A stretch of 64,000 bases of DNA from an uncultured Gammaproteobacteria bacterium (GTDB lineage Bacteria > Pseudomonadota > Gammaproteobacteria > Pseudomonadales > Azotimanducaceae): assembly GCA_913045175.1 (NCBI GenBank), contig CAJWQG010000004.1, positions 1 through 64,000 on the forward strand, read 5' to 3'. The notes beneath the pieces are model-generated. The model worked only from the letters and a program-made list of their open reading frames with translations. It made no database searches and had not been told where the DNA came from. The position numbers were made by a program, and so were the translations under genes. Every line of letters starts with the position of its first letter. Within the stretch, counting starts at the first letter, position 1. Below are positions 1-9,845 of the stretch, piece after piece.

Positions 1-201
1 ATGTCTGTTGGTTCAATAGATGACCATGTAGACATTGTATTGAATGGCAAGGCAGGAACGATGATGCAGGCGTTTGCTTCTCAGTTGAATCCGGTGCAAC
101 TAGCCGCGGTGATTACTTACGAGCGGAATGCCTGGGGAAATGATACAGGAGATCTATTGCAGCCTAGTGAAGTGAGCAAGTTACTTGGGGGCGACCAATG
201 A
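1..201 (+). CDS. coxB: Cytochrome c oxidase subunit II, C-terminal fragment (5' end outside window)
   Basis: Open frame from window edge; C-terminal cytochrome c-like tail (NGKAGTMMQAFASQLNPVQLAAVITYERNAWGN) directly upstream of subunit I. Confidence 0.85.
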   Translation: MSVGSIDDHVDIVLNGKAGTMMQAFASQLNPVQLAAVITYERNAWGNDTGDLLQPSEVSKLLGGDQ

Positions 202-229
202 TCTTAAGACAAAGCTCAGGGAGTCAAGA

Positions 230-1828
230 ATGAGCGCAGTAATTGTTGAACATGATACGCACGATTCGCATGGCCCGGACAAGGGCCTGATGCGCTGGGT
301 GGTCACGACGAACCACAAGGATATTGGCACCCTCTATCTCTGGTTTAGCTTTCTGATGTTCCTTATCGGCGGCGTTATGGCTCTGGTGATCAGAGCTGAG
401 CTCTTTCAGCCAGGACTACAGTTGGTGCAGCCAGAATTTTTTATTCAGATGACAACCATGCACGGACTCATCATGGTTTTTGGCGCTGTTATGCCTGCTT
501 TTGTTGGCCTCGCCAACTGGTTGATACCGATGATGGTAGGAGCGCCGGACATGGCGATGCCGCGGATGAACAACTTCAGCTTTTGGATTCTTCCATTTGC
601 GTTCGGCATGTTGTTATCAACTTTGTTCATGGAAGGTGGGGCACCGAATTTTGGTTGGACCTTTTATGCGCCGCTGTCGACAGATTATGGTCCGCCCAGC
701 ACCACGTTCTTTATTTTCGGTGTTCACCTGATGGGCATATCTTCGATCATGGGTTCCATTAACGTGATCGTTACTATCTTAAACTTGCGGGCTCCGGGTA
801 TGACCCTCATGAAGATGCCGCTATTCGTGTGGACCTGGTTGATCACGGCTTACCTGCTAATTGCGGTAATGCCTGTCCTGGCGGGTGTGGTTACCATGAT
901 GTTGATGGATATCCATTTCAATACGGCGTTCTTCAACGCAGGTGGCGGCGGTGATCCGGTATTGTTTCAACATGTGTTTTGGTTCTTTGGGCATCCCGAA
1001 GTTTACATCATGATTTTGCCTGCATTTGGGGTGGTCTCAGCAATTATTCCGACCTTTGCGCGAAAACGGTTGTTTGGCTACGAGTCGATGGTGTACGCAA
1101 CCGCGTCGATCGCATTCCTGTCGTTCATCGTGTGGGCACACCATATGTTCACCGTTGGTATACCGATAGCTGGTGAAGTCTATTTTATGTACGCCACTAT
1201 GCTGATTGCTGTGCCTACGGGCGTAAAAGTTTTTAACTGGGTTGCCACGATGTGGCAAGGCGCGATGACTTTTGAAACGCCCATGCTGTTCGCAATCGCA
1301 TTTGTCATTCTGTTTACGATCGGTGGATTTTCAGGATTGATGTTGTCAATCGTACCGGCAGATTTTCAATATCATGATACCTATTTCGTGGTCGCGCATT
1401 TTCACTATGTGCTGGTACCCGGTTCCGTGTTTTCTATTATGGCAGCTGTCTATTACTGGCTGCCGAAGTGGACAGGCAACATGTATAACGAAGCGCTAGG
1501 GAAAACGCACTTCTGGCTTTCGTTTATCGGAATCAACATTACGTTTTTTCCGCAGCATTTTGTTGGTCTTGCCGGAATGCCAAGAAGAATTCCGGACTAC
1601 TCGCTGCAGTTTGCCGATTTCAACATGATATCCAGCTGCGGAGCATACTTGTTCGGTTTCAGTCAGTTGTTATTCGTTTTTATTGTGATTCAAACGATTC
1701 GCGGTGGAAAGAAAGCTACCGATCAGGTTTGGGAAGGTGCACATGGGCTGGAGTGGACAATTCCCTCACCGGCGCCCTACCACACTTTCACTACCCCACC
1801 TGAAGACCTGGCTGAGGCGCACGGCTAA
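230..1828 (+). CDS. ctaD: Cytochrome c oxidase subunit I (aa3 type)
   Basis: WFFGHPEVYIMILPAFG and HDTYFVVAHFHYVL motifs; start chosen at internal ATG 230 (MSAVIVEHD). Confidence 0.97.
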   Translation: MSAVIVEHDTHDSHGPDKGLMRWVVTTNHKDIGTLYLWFSFLMFLIGGVMALVIRAELFQPGLQLVQPEFFIQMTTMHGLIMVFGAVMPAFVGLANWLIPMMVGAPDMAMPRMNNFSFWILPFAFGMLLSTLFMEGGAPNFGWTFYAPLSTDYGPPSTTFFIFGVHLMGISSIMGSINVIVTILNLRAPGMTLMKMPLFVWTWLITAYLLIAVMPVLAGVVTMMLMDIHFNTAFFNAGGGGDPVLFQHVFWFFGHPEVYIMILPAFGVVSAIIPTFARKRLFGYESMVYATASIAFLSFIVWAHHMFTVGIPIAGEVYFMYATMLIAVPTGVKVFNWVATMWQGAMTFETPMLFAIAFVILFTIGGFSGLMLSIVPADFQYHDTYFVVAHFHYVLVPGSVFSIMAAVYYWLPKWTGNMYNEALGKTHFWLSFIGINITFFPQHFVGLAGMPRRIPDYSLQFADFNMISSCGAYLFGFSQLLFVFIVIQTIRGGKKATDQVWEGAHGLEWTIPSPAPYHTFTTPPEDLAEAHG

Positions 1829-2364
1829 TGACTGAGCATGGAAGGGCCGCTTCGAAATTACTAGGTATCGCTATAGGAATGTTTGCTTTTGGATTCCTTC
1901 TGGTACCGCTTTACGATGTGTTTTGCGAGGTAACCGGGTTTAATGGAAAGACTGATGGGAAGTATGTGGTTACAGATACACCTCAGGTTGATCGGGAGAG
2001 GTTAGTGACTGTGCAATTTCTTACCAATAAGAATGCGGGAATGCCTTTTGAGTTTCGCCCAAAGCAACGGATGATGAAAGTGCATCCAGGGGAGATCAAT
2101 GCTGCGGAGTTTTATGTGCGAAACCCGTTGGACGAGACCGTCACCGCTCAGGCTGTACCTAGTGTGACGCCCTTTAATGCAGCATCGTATTTACACAAAA
2201 CTGAATGTTTCTGCTTCGAGCAGCAACAACTCGCAGGGGGTGAATCGCTTGATATGCCTTTGCGATTTATTGTCGATCGAGAATTACCTAGCGAGGTATC
2301 GACGCTAACGTTGTCTTACACGCTTTACGATATTTCTCAAGACGCCGTCGCGTTGAACTTGTAG
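1828..2364 (+). CDS. cox11: Cytochrome c oxidase assembly protein CtaG/Cox11
   Basis: CFCFEQQQL copper-binding motif; start overlaps ctaD stop. Confidence 0.95.
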   Translation: MTEHGRAASKLLGIAIGMFAFGFLLVPLYDVFCEVTGFNGKTDGKYVVTDTPQVDRERLVTVQFLTNKNAGMPFEFRPKQRMMKVHPGEINAAEFYVRNPLDETVTAQAVPSVTPFNAASYLHKTECFCFEQQQLAGGESLDMPLRFIVDRELPSEVSTLTLSYTLYDISQDAVALNL

Positions 2365-2373
2365 GAGACCAGA

Positions 2374-3273
2374 ATGTCCGACAGCGCTTATGAGCCTTAC
2401 TATGTGCCACACAGCAGCAAACTGCCTATCTTTGCGTCGATAGGCATATTCTTAACTGTATTTGGCATCGCGCATATTCTGAATGATCTGACCGCAGGAG
2501 CTGATGGTGGCTGGGGTGTGGCCATACTCCTCATGGGTGGTCTTGTCATGGGGTTGACGCTATTTTGCTGGTTCGCGAAAGTGATTGAAGAGAATCATGC
2601 GAAGCTCTATAGCGATCAAATGAATCGAACCTATGTCTGGGGTATGAGCTGGTTCATTTTCTCTGAGGTAATGTTTTTCGCCGCGTTTTTTGGTGCTTTG
2701 TTTTATATCCGTGTGTTTGTCGTTGACTGGTTGGGAGGCGTTGGTGACCGTGGCCCGAGTGGTGCTTTGTGGCCAGCCTATGAACCCAGTTGGCCGATGT
2801 TGAATACGCCTGATCCGGAACGGTTTATTCCCGCTGAAGGTGTAATCTCACCCTATGGGTTGCCACTTGTTAACACGCTGCTGTTGGTTACTTCGAGTTT
2901 TACCGTTAGCTTTGCGCACCACGCCATCAAAGAAGCCGATCGAAAGAAAATCATGCGTTGGCTTTCCGTAACGGTGTTACTGGGCGTGATTTTTCTCTTT
3001 GTGCAGGGTTATGAGTATGTACACGCTTACAAGGATCTCGGACTAACGCTTGGTTCAGGGATCTTTGGAACTACTTTCTTCATGCTCACAGGTTTTCATG
3101 GTGCTCATGTGACCCTGGGTACATTCATGCTGCTGGTGATGCTGGGTCGTGCGATAAAAGGACATTTTGAAGCCGATGATTGTTTTGGCTTCGAAGCTGC
3201 CGCCTGGTATTGGCACTTTGTTGATGTGGTGTGGTTGGCGTTATTTATATTCGTATACGTTTTGGGAAGTTAA
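2374..3273 (+). CDS. coxC: Cytochrome c oxidase subunit III
   Basis: YVWGMSWFIFSEVMFF, GFHGAHVTLGTF and WYWHFVDVVWL motifs. Confidence 0.97.
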   Translation: MSDSAYEPYYVPHSSKLPIFASIGIFLTVFGIAHILNDLTAGADGGWGVAILLMGGLVMGLTLFCWFAKVIEENHAKLYSDQMNRTYVWGMSWFIFSEVMFFAAFFGALFYIRVFVVDWLGGVGDRGPSGALWPAYEPSWPMLNTPDPERFIPAEGVISPYGLPLVNTLLLVTSSFTVSFAHHAIKEADRKKIMRWLSVTVLLGVIFLFVQGYEYVHAYKDLGLTLGSGIFGTTFFMLTGFHGAHVTLGTFMLLVMLGRAIKGHFEADDCFGFEAAAWYWHFVDVVWLALFIFVYVLGS

Positions 3274-3283
3274 GCGCGGGTAA

Positions 3284-3511
3284 CTAGCGCGACCAGGGCG
3301 CAGATACGTTTAGTTGTCCGCTCCAAATTCCATAGATGACGGAAAGCAATAGCAACGCTGCAAGGGATACTCTTAGTAGCAAGAGCCTGGCGGTTCTTTT
3401 GCCACCTTTACCACCGTCTGTAATCAGCGTGACAAACGCACTACCGAGCGCGATGAGATTAGCAACAAACAGCACCACGATGATTATTTTGAGCCACATA
3501 ATCTTTTCCAA
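3284..3511 (-). CDS. Small twin-transmembrane protein (DUF2909-like)
   Basis: 75 aa, two hydrophobic helices, in the usual cox-cluster position on the opposite strand. Confidence 0.7.
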   Translation of the reverse strand: MEKIMWLKIIIVVLFVANLIALGSAFVTLITDGGKGGKRTARLLLLRVSLAALLLLSVIYGIWSGQLNVSAPWSR

Positions 3512-3516
3512 ATCGA

Positions 3517-4224
3517 ATGTGGCATTTTCGCTCGATCGCGGTTCAAATGCATTTTGTTTTTAACTGGCGGGTGACACTGTTCTCCCTCGTGTGCCTCGTT
3601 TTATTTATCTATCTTGGATTCTGGCAGCTGGGTAGAGCGGAAGAAAAAAGAACGCTGATTGAGCATTATGAAACGCTCCACCAGAAACCATGGGGTGCTC
3701 TCACCCTGGAAACATTGCCTGGTAGTCCTGTAAGCCTACAAGGCAGTTACCAGCCTGAGAAAGTGTTTCTGCTGGATAATCGGGTGCTTGACGGCGTGGT
3801 TGGTTTTGAGGTTTTGACAGTTTTTGTGGACCAGGGGTTAGGTACAGGTGTAATTGTTAACCGGGGATTTGTTCCAATGGGTAGAACCAGAGATGACAAG
3901 GTGGACATCCCCCCACTTCGGCCTGTAGAAGAGGTATTTGGTCATGTTTATATTCTTCAAGATCGATTGCTGGCTGACTCGACGGCCTCCGGAATGATCG
4001 TACAGTCGCAGCGACCGGTATCTTTGCTGAACGACGGGACCGTCTATCCAAATGTGGTACGGTTGAGCTTGAAGGATCCAAATGCGCTACCTAGAGATTG
4101 GCCGTTAACTAACATGCTTCCTGAAAAGCATGTTGGCTACTCGGTACAGTGGTTTGCGATGGCATTTGCGGTTTTGATTGCGTTTGGTTATTTCAGTTCG
4201 CGTGGGAAGGAGTGTGATGATTGA
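3517..4224 (+). CDS. SURF1-family oxidase assembly protein
   Basis: Two terminal TM helices; GFWQLGRAEEK, VIVNRGFVP, HVGYSVQWFAMA motifs. Confidence 0.92.
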   Translation: MWHFRSIAVQMHFVFNWRVTLFSLVCLVLFIYLGFWQLGRAEEKRTLIEHYETLHQKPWGALTLETLPGSPVSLQGSYQPEKVFLLDNRVLDGVVGFEVLTVFVDQGLGTGVIVNRGFVPMGRTRDDKVDIPPLRPVEEVFGHVYILQDRLLADSTASGMIVQSQRPVSLLNDGTVYPNVVRLSLKDPNALPRDWPLTNMLPEKHVGYSVQWFAMAFAVLIAFGYFSSRGKECDD

Positions 4225-4789
4225 TAGCCCGAAAAATGGACAAAGAGAACTATTAGCGATTGTGGGTATTGCGTTTCTCCCATTTCTAATGGCAATCGTA
4301 TTGTTCATTGGTTTCCCCAGCGATGAGATTCCGGATGAAACCGTCAATGAAGGATCGTTAATCATCCCGCCGATCCAATTGGCCGCGTTGAACACGGCCG
4401 GTCTGGAAGCGGACGGTAAGTGGTGGTTGATCCATGCCGTTGAAGATAAATGCAATGAGGAATGTCGCAACGTGCTCTTCCTGACTCGGCAAAGCCGCAA
4501 GGCGCTAGGGAAAAATGCAGCCAGAGTGCGGCGAATAGCGGTTTCGGGTAATGAGTTGTCGGCATCGTTTCTGCAGTTGATTGAATCTGAGCACAAGTCA
4601 CTTTCCTTGGTGGTGAACAAGCAAGTTATTGATGCCTTCGCGACTTCGATTGAACCGGAGGAGATCGGCAATTACGTTTTTCTCGTGGATCCGTTGGGTA
4701 ACGTGATGATGTATTACACACCCGCAAAGATCGGCAAACCGCTTTTGAAAGATCTCCGACATTTGTTGCGCATTTCCAGAATAGGCTGA
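4217..4789 (+). CDS. Conserved membrane-anchored cox-cluster protein of unknown function
   Basis: Positional homologue of the protein after SURF1; N-terminal TM; overlaps SURF1 stop. Confidence 0.7.
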   Translation: MIDSPKNGQRELLAIVGIAFLPFLMAIVLFIGFPSDEIPDETVNEGSLIIPPIQLAALNTAGLEADGKWWLIHAVEDKCNEECRNVLFLTRQSRKALGKNAARVRRIAVSGNELSASFLQLIESEHKSLSLVVNKQVIDAFATSIEPEEIGNYVFLVDPLGNVMMYYTPAKIGKPLLKDLRHLLRISRIG

Positions 4790-4829
4790 TTCTTTGTAGA
4801 ATCTCTTTCCCCTTACCTAAGAATCGTTA

Positions 4830-5744
4830 ATGTTGTCAGCGATAAGCCAAGACCTTAGCCAGGCGACAACCTGGCGCGACTACCTCGAAATATGTAAACC
4901 CAGAGTGGTCTTGCTCATGTTGCTGTGTACGCTTGTGGGGATGTTCCTTGCGACATCTGGCGTAGTTCCATGGCAGGTACTGGTTTTTGGCAATCTTGGG
5001 GTTGCGCTGGTGGCGGGTTCGGCAGCGGCGCTCAATCATCTGCTCGATTCCTCAATTGATGCACAGATGGCCCGGACGCGTAATCGTCCTGTTGTACAGG
5101 GAAGGATAAGTAATTTTCAGGGAGCAGTGTTCATTGGAGTATCGGGAATTGCAGGACTGGCGATATTAACGGTGCTGGTTAACCCGTTAACCGCTTGGTT
5201 GAATTTCGCGTCCTGGATTGGCTACGGTGTCATTTACACAATGTTCTTGAAGCGGGCAACGCCTCAGAATATTGTTATTGGGGGACTCTTTGGGGCAGCA
5301 CCTCCATTGTTCGGGTGGACTGCGGTAACCAATAGTATAGATCCGGGTGGCCTGGTACTTGTCCTGATTATATTTGCCTGGACACCCCCTCATTTCTGGG
5401 CGCTCGCTATTGATCGACTGGAAGACTACCAGAGAGCGGACGTCCCCATGCTGCCAGTCACCCATGGTGAGCAGTATACCAAGTTACACATACTGCTATA
5501 CACGGTGATCTTGATCCTAACGACGTTTTTGCCGTATCTGATTGGCATGAGTAATCTACTTTACCTGGTATCGGCAATTGCTCTTGGTGCTGGTTTTATC
5601 TATTGGAGCCTGGTGCTTCTAATAGGCAGCGACCCGGGTGCACCCATAAAGACTTTCCGCTATTCGATTCTTTATTTGATGCTGCTATTCCTGGCGTTAT
5701 TAATCGATCATTATCTTTTTCCGGTAAGCTACCTCACCGCTTAG
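4830..5744 (+). CDS. cyoE: Protoheme IX farnesyltransferase (heme O synthase)
   Basis: NHLLDSSIDAQMARTRNRP prenyltransferase motif; polytopic. Confidence 0.95.
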   Translation: MLSAISQDLSQATTWRDYLEICKPRVVLLMLLCTLVGMFLATSGVVPWQVLVFGNLGVALVAGSAAALNHLLDSSIDAQMARTRNRPVVQGRISNFQGAVFIGVSGIAGLAILTVLVNPLTAWLNFASWIGYGVIYTMFLKRATPQNIVIGGLFGAAPPLFGWTAVTNSIDPGGLVLVLIIFAWTPPHFWALAIDRLEDYQRADVPMLPVTHGEQYTKLHILLYTVILILTTFLPYLIGMSNLLYLVSAIALGAGFIYWSLVLLIGSDPGAPIKTFRYSILYLMLLFLALLIDHYLFPVSYLTA

Positions 5745-5763
5745 ATAACATGACGGACTGCGA

Positions 5764-6375
5764 ATGATGGAAAAGGCTATTCGAAACAACGCACTGTGGA
5801 TTGTCGGATTTGCATTTCTTGTCTTTGGTGTAACCGTTGCCAGTCAGTTTTATAGAACTCCATCAACAGAAGAACTTAGATCTCTCGGGTACTACCGTTT
5901 TGAAGAACCGCGTCAGATTGGGAGTTTTTCCCTGGTAAATCAGGAATCGAATCCGGTAGATCGCAGCGCGATTACGGGACACTGGTCCCTAATTTTCTTT
6001 GGGTTTACTTATTGTCCTGATATTTGTCCAACAACGATGTCGGTGCTAAATGCGGCGGTAAAAGAAACCCCAGAGCCGCCACAGGTCATTATGGTCAGCG
6101 TAGATCCAGAAAGGGACACACCAGAAGTGCTTGGTCGCTACGTAACAAGTTTCAACAAGGGGTTTCATGGTTACACGGGTACGATTGAGGATATAACCGG
6201 CCTGGCCACTCAACTAAACGTAGCATTTGGTAAGGTACCTGGTCACGAACTTGGCACCTACTCAGTCGAACACGGTGCCAGCATCGTGGTAATCAATCCC
6301 CGCGGAGAGTATGCAGGCTTTATCAAAGCGCCACACCGCGCGCAGAACATAGCTGCAATCATCGATGGCTTCTAA
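5764..6375 (+). CDS. SCO1/SenC family copper chaperone
   Basis: FFGFTYCPDICPTTMS (CxxxC) and VSVDPERDTP motifs. Confidence 0.94.
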   Translation: MMEKAIRNNALWIVGFAFLVFGVTVASQFYRTPSTEELRSLGYYRFEEPRQIGSFSLVNQESNPVDRSAITGHWSLIFFGFTYCPDICPTTMSVLNAAVKETPEPPQVIMVSVDPERDTPEVLGRYVTSFNKGFHGYTGTIEDITGLATQLNVAFGKVPGHELGTYSVEHGASIVVINPRGEYAGFIKAPHRAQNIAAIIDGF

Positions 6376-7621
6376 CGTCCCCTTAAAGCTTTCTGATTTG
6401 TATCAGTCAGTTCGTGACCAGTCCGTACGTATCTGTGAACCCCTGGAAACAGAAGATTATCTGATTCAGCCGATGGATGATGCCAGTCCACCCAAGTGGC
6501 ATCTGGCCCATGTCACGTGGTTCTTTGAAACGTTTCTGCTAAGACCGTTCGTTCCCGGTTATGAGGTCTTTGCCGCGCCTTTCGAAGTTCTGTTTAACTC
6601 GTACTATAACGGTGTTGGTCCTCAGTATCCTCGTGATAAGCGCGGAACGCTATCGCGCCCTACCGTGCAGCAAGTTATGGGTTACCGTGCCCATGTCGAT
6701 CATCATATGGCCAAACTGTTAAATGAAAATATAGATGAGCAAGTCAGGGACAGAACAACGCTAGGCATTCATCATGAGCAGCAGCATCAAGAGCTATTGT
6801 TTACCGATGTGAAATACAACCTGGGTAATAACCCGCTGCATCCGGCTTATCATAATAAGAAGGATCAGGAAGAGACTCTGCCTATAGAGATGACCTTCTC
6901 TGAATTCACCGGTGGAATCTATGAAATTGGAACCAATGAGGCTGGGGAGTTTGCTTTTGACAATGAGTCACCACGCCATGAGGTGCTCGTTGGAGATTTC
7001 AAACTGGCGAATCGTTTGGTGACCAATGCCGAGTTTGCCGAGTTCATTGAGGACGATGGGTACAAGAGGCCTGAGCTTTGGTTGTCCGATGCCTGGAGCA
7101 TGCTTGCGAAGCTGGGCGAACGCAGATGGAAAGCACCCCTTTACTGGCAAAAGAGTGGGGACGGTTATGAGGAATACACATTGTCTGGATTATCCGCCAT
7201 TGTCTCTGAGCAACCGGTTTGTCATGTAAGTGCATATGAGGCCGATGCCTATGCACGTTGGAAGGGTGGTCGTCTTCCCACCGAGATGGAATGGGAGGTC
7301 GTAGCGCAAGGAGAGCCAGTAATCGGTAACTTTGTCGATAGCGGGCGGTTACATCCTGTGCCTGCAAGTAGCGCTAGCCTGGAGGGCATGTTCGGAAACC
7401 TGTGGGAGTGGACTGGAAGTAGCTATGCGCCGTATCCTGGATTCAGGCCGTTTGAGGGACAACTGGGTGAATACAATGGGAAGTTTATGGCCAACCAACT
7501 GGTTCTGAGAGGGGGCTCCTGCGTGGCCCCTTCAGTGCATATTAGGGCAAGTTACCGCAACTTCTTCTATCCGTCTGATCGCTGGCAGTTTTCCGGTATC
7601 AGGCTGGCGAGTGACGGTTAA
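6365..7621 (+). CDS. egtB: Ergothioneine biosynthesis protein EgtB (sulfoxide synthase)
   Basis: DinB-like N-terminus with GIHHEQQHQELL iron ligands plus FGE-sulfatase domain (GNLWEWTGSSY, LRGGSC); overlaps SCO1 stop. Confidence 0.93.
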   Translation: MASNVPLKLSDLYQSVRDQSVRICEPLETEDYLIQPMDDASPPKWHLAHVTWFFETFLLRPFVPGYEVFAAPFEVLFNSYYNGVGPQYPRDKRGTLSRPTVQQVMGYRAHVDHHMAKLLNENIDEQVRDRTTLGIHHEQQHQELLFTDVKYNLGNNPLHPAYHNKKDQEETLPIEMTFSEFTGGIYEIGTNEAGEFAFDNESPRHEVLVGDFKLANRLVTNAEFAEFIEDDGYKRPELWLSDAWSMLAKLGERRWKAPLYWQKSGDGYEEYTLSGLSAIVSEQPVCHVSAYEADAYARWKGGRLPTEMEWEVVAQGEPVIGNFVDSGRLHPVPASSASLEGMFGNLWEWTGSSYAPYPGFRPFEGQLGEYNGKFMANQLVLRGGSCVAPSVHIRASYRNFFYPSDRWQFSGIRLASDG

Positions 7622-7624
7622 GTT

Positions 7625-8575
7625 TTGTCTAATCAATCACCCCATTTCTATGATATGAACCCCGATATGGGGACTTCACTCGAAGAGATTCTACAAGGAC
7701 TGTGCGAAACCCAGAAGACGATTTCGTCAAAGTATTTCTATGACGAGCATGGATCCGAGCTCTTTATGGAGATCACGCGGCAACCTGAATACTACCTTAC
7801 GAGGACGGAAATCGGATTGTTGCGGCACTATGCGGATGAAATCACACAGGAGATAGGTGAAGACTGTTTACTGATTGAATATGGTAGTGGGAGTAGCGAA
7901 AAGATACGTATACTTCTGGAGAATTTGCGCCCCATGGCCTACGTGCCGTTGGATATCTCGAAGGAATACCTCGCTGCCGCAGCTGGCGCTTTGGCGCTAG
8001 AGTTTCCCTGGCTTGAGGTTCACGCGACTTGCCTGGATTTTACCGACGATTTTAGGCTTCCTTTTACGATGGATGCGAAGCGTGTTGCCTTTTTCCCTGG
8101 TTCGAGCATCGGGAATTTTGGTCGAACAGAAACAGGAGAGTTTCTGGGTCGGGTTCGTCGATTGGTTGGACAAGGAGGGGGAATGTTGATCGGCGTTGAC
8201 CTGAAGAAGGACCCCGCCCTACTCAATGCCGCATATAACGACGCCAATGGCATCACCGAGTCGTTTAACCTGAACATACTGAATCACCTCAATGAAAAGT
8301 TTGATGCAGATTTTGATGTCAGTGAATTTGAGCACCTGGCCGAGTACGAAGCCGACAGGGGTTGTGTGGCAATGTATCTAAGGAGCCGAGCGAATCAGGA
8401 AGTTGATATCGCTGGCACGCAGATTAAATTTTCCGCCGGCGAACGAATTCATACCGAGAACTCTCACAAGTACTTCGCGGACGAATTCATTGATATGGCC
8501 CGCGACGCGGGATTCAGCGAACATAAACTCTGGACTGATGCCGATGAGTGGTTCGGCGTATTTTATCTGTCTTAG
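7625..8575 (+). CDS. egtD: L-histidine N(alpha)-methyltransferase EgtD (TTG start)
   Basis: YEYGSGSSEK-like SAM motif (LLIEYGSGSSEKIRILL), FFPGSSIGNF; immediately follows egtB. Confidence 0.93.
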   Translation: MSNQSPHFYDMNPDMGTSLEEILQGLCETQKTISSKYFYDEHGSELFMEITRQPEYYLTRTEIGLLRHYADEITQEIGEDCLLIEYGSGSSEKIRILLENLRPMAYVPLDISKEYLAAAAGALALEFPWLEVHATCLDFTDDFRLPFTMDAKRVAFFPGSSIGNFGRTETGEFLGRVRRLVGQGGGMLIGVDLKKDPALLNAAYNDANGITESFNLNILNHLNEKFDADFDVSEFEHLAEYEADRGCVAMYLRSRANQEVDIAGTQIKFSAGERIHTENSHKYFADEFIDMARDAGFSEHKLWTDADEWFGVFYLS

Positions 8576-8588
8576 ATGCCCGTCGTTG

Positions 8589-9521
8589 CTAGCTGCCCTG
8601 GCTTTGGCGAACTAATTCCCGCGTGAGGTCCAGAAACTCGTCAGGATCTTTCAGGTACTCTCCTTGGTCCCCGCTTATCAATCTGGTTAGCGCGAAACGC
8701 GCCGCAGAGAACGTCTGGAATGCGGGCAGGTGCTCCAGTTCCATCTCCGTGAGTTCACGTTTCTTACTGTAACCTTCGATCAACGCTGTTCGTCGGGTCT
8801 CTGAAATATTCGTAGCGTCCTCTCGGCACCAGTCGTTGATGGTGATGGCAATGTCCTGAACGAAGAAGTCGTTGCAGGCATGAAAGAAGTCAAGAATTCC
8901 GGACACCTCGTTGTTTTCAAAAAGAACGTTGTCGCGAAATAGATCGCCATGAACGATTCCTGCAGGAAGGCTAAGCTCCTGAGCGGTTTCGTAGTCGTTG
9001 GTGATTTGGTTTACCATCGTCAGGTCGTCTGCAGAAACTTTTGAGGAGATATCCACTAGTGTGGTTTCCATCCACTCTGGAGAATAAGGATTGGCCCGAT
9101 ACCAGTCCTGGGTCGCCAGAGTAACGTGAATATCTCCTAAGGCATTGCCGATTGCACGGCAGTGCGTTTCATCAACATCCTCCAGATGTACGCCTTCGAG
9201 TCTGGGAAATAACAAGGTTGGTTTGCCACAAAATAGTGTTGTAGTCATGCCATCGAGAGTTGGTTTGGGAGCAGGTACCGGTAAGCCGTAATAGAATAGG
9301 TGTTGTAGTACCTGATTGAAAAATGGCAGATCGTTTAAATCCAGTTGCTCGATGATTGAAAGAACGTAGTCGGTATTTACACCGTGCAGATCGATGGATA
9401 CGAAGTAGTTGGAATTTTCGATTCCTTCTTCAATAGCCTCGAAAGACGTTAATTCACCAAGTCTGAACATGGTGAGATATCGCACGAGAGCTTCTTCTGT
9501 GAAGGTGGTAAAGGTTGCCAT
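8589..9521 (-). CDS. thrB: Homoserine kinase (phosphotransferase/choline-kinase-like type)
   Basis: MATFTTFTEEALVRYL N-terminus; GIVHGDLFRDNVLF and SGILDFFHAC motifs. Confidence 0.92.
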   Translation of the reverse strand: MATFTTFTEEALVRYLTMFRLGELTSFEAIEEGIENSNYFVSIDLHGVNTDYVLSIIEQLDLNDLPFFNQVLQHLFYYGLPVPAPKPTLDGMTTTLFCGKPTLLFPRLEGVHLEDVDETHCRAIGNALGDIHVTLATQDWYRANPYSPEWMETTLVDISSKVSADDLTMVNQITNDYETAQELSLPAGIVHGDLFRDNVLFENNEVSGILDFFHACNDFFVQDIAITINDWCREDATNISETRRTALIEGYSKKRELTEMELEHLPAFQTFSAARFALTRLISGDQGEYLKDPDEFLDLTRELVRQSQGS

Positions 9522-9537
9522 CTACAATAAGCTCAAA

Positions 9538-9816
9538 CTACCACTCGACGATTACCCATTGAGGATAGAGTTTCTTGTGCTGCTCCAGACTTGTGTAGTG
9601 GGCTGAGCCGTCTGCGGGGACCATGTAATAGGGTCGGCGCTTCTTATTTTTTGGTACGACTTTGATCATGAGCAAGATCCCATTATTTCGGTACTCGTAT
9701 ATTGTCTGCTCTTCGCCTTCGATTATCTGAATATCTTCAGATGACGGTGGAATCCTTGCTCCCATGCAGGTGCAGGACGCCAAGATAAGAATGATTGAAA
9801 TAAGCGTTCTGTTCAA
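9538..9816 (-). CDS. DUF2782-like small secreted protein
   Basis: 92 aa, signal peptide; YEYRNNGILLMIKVVPKNKKRRPYYMV; divergent from polA. Confidence 0.65.
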   Translation of the reverse strand: MNRTLISIILILASCTCMGARIPPSSEDIQIIEGEEQTIYEYRNNGILLMIKVVPKNKKRRPYYMVPADGSAHYTSLEQHKKLYPQWVIVEW

Positions 9817-9845
9817 AGTATGGTTCGTAGTGTTTATACCGAGGT

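Noticed and set aside
4105-4671. 188 aa minus-strand ORF across SURF1 and next gene
   Set aside because: Antisense to coding sequence on a continuous operon; no recognisable motif.
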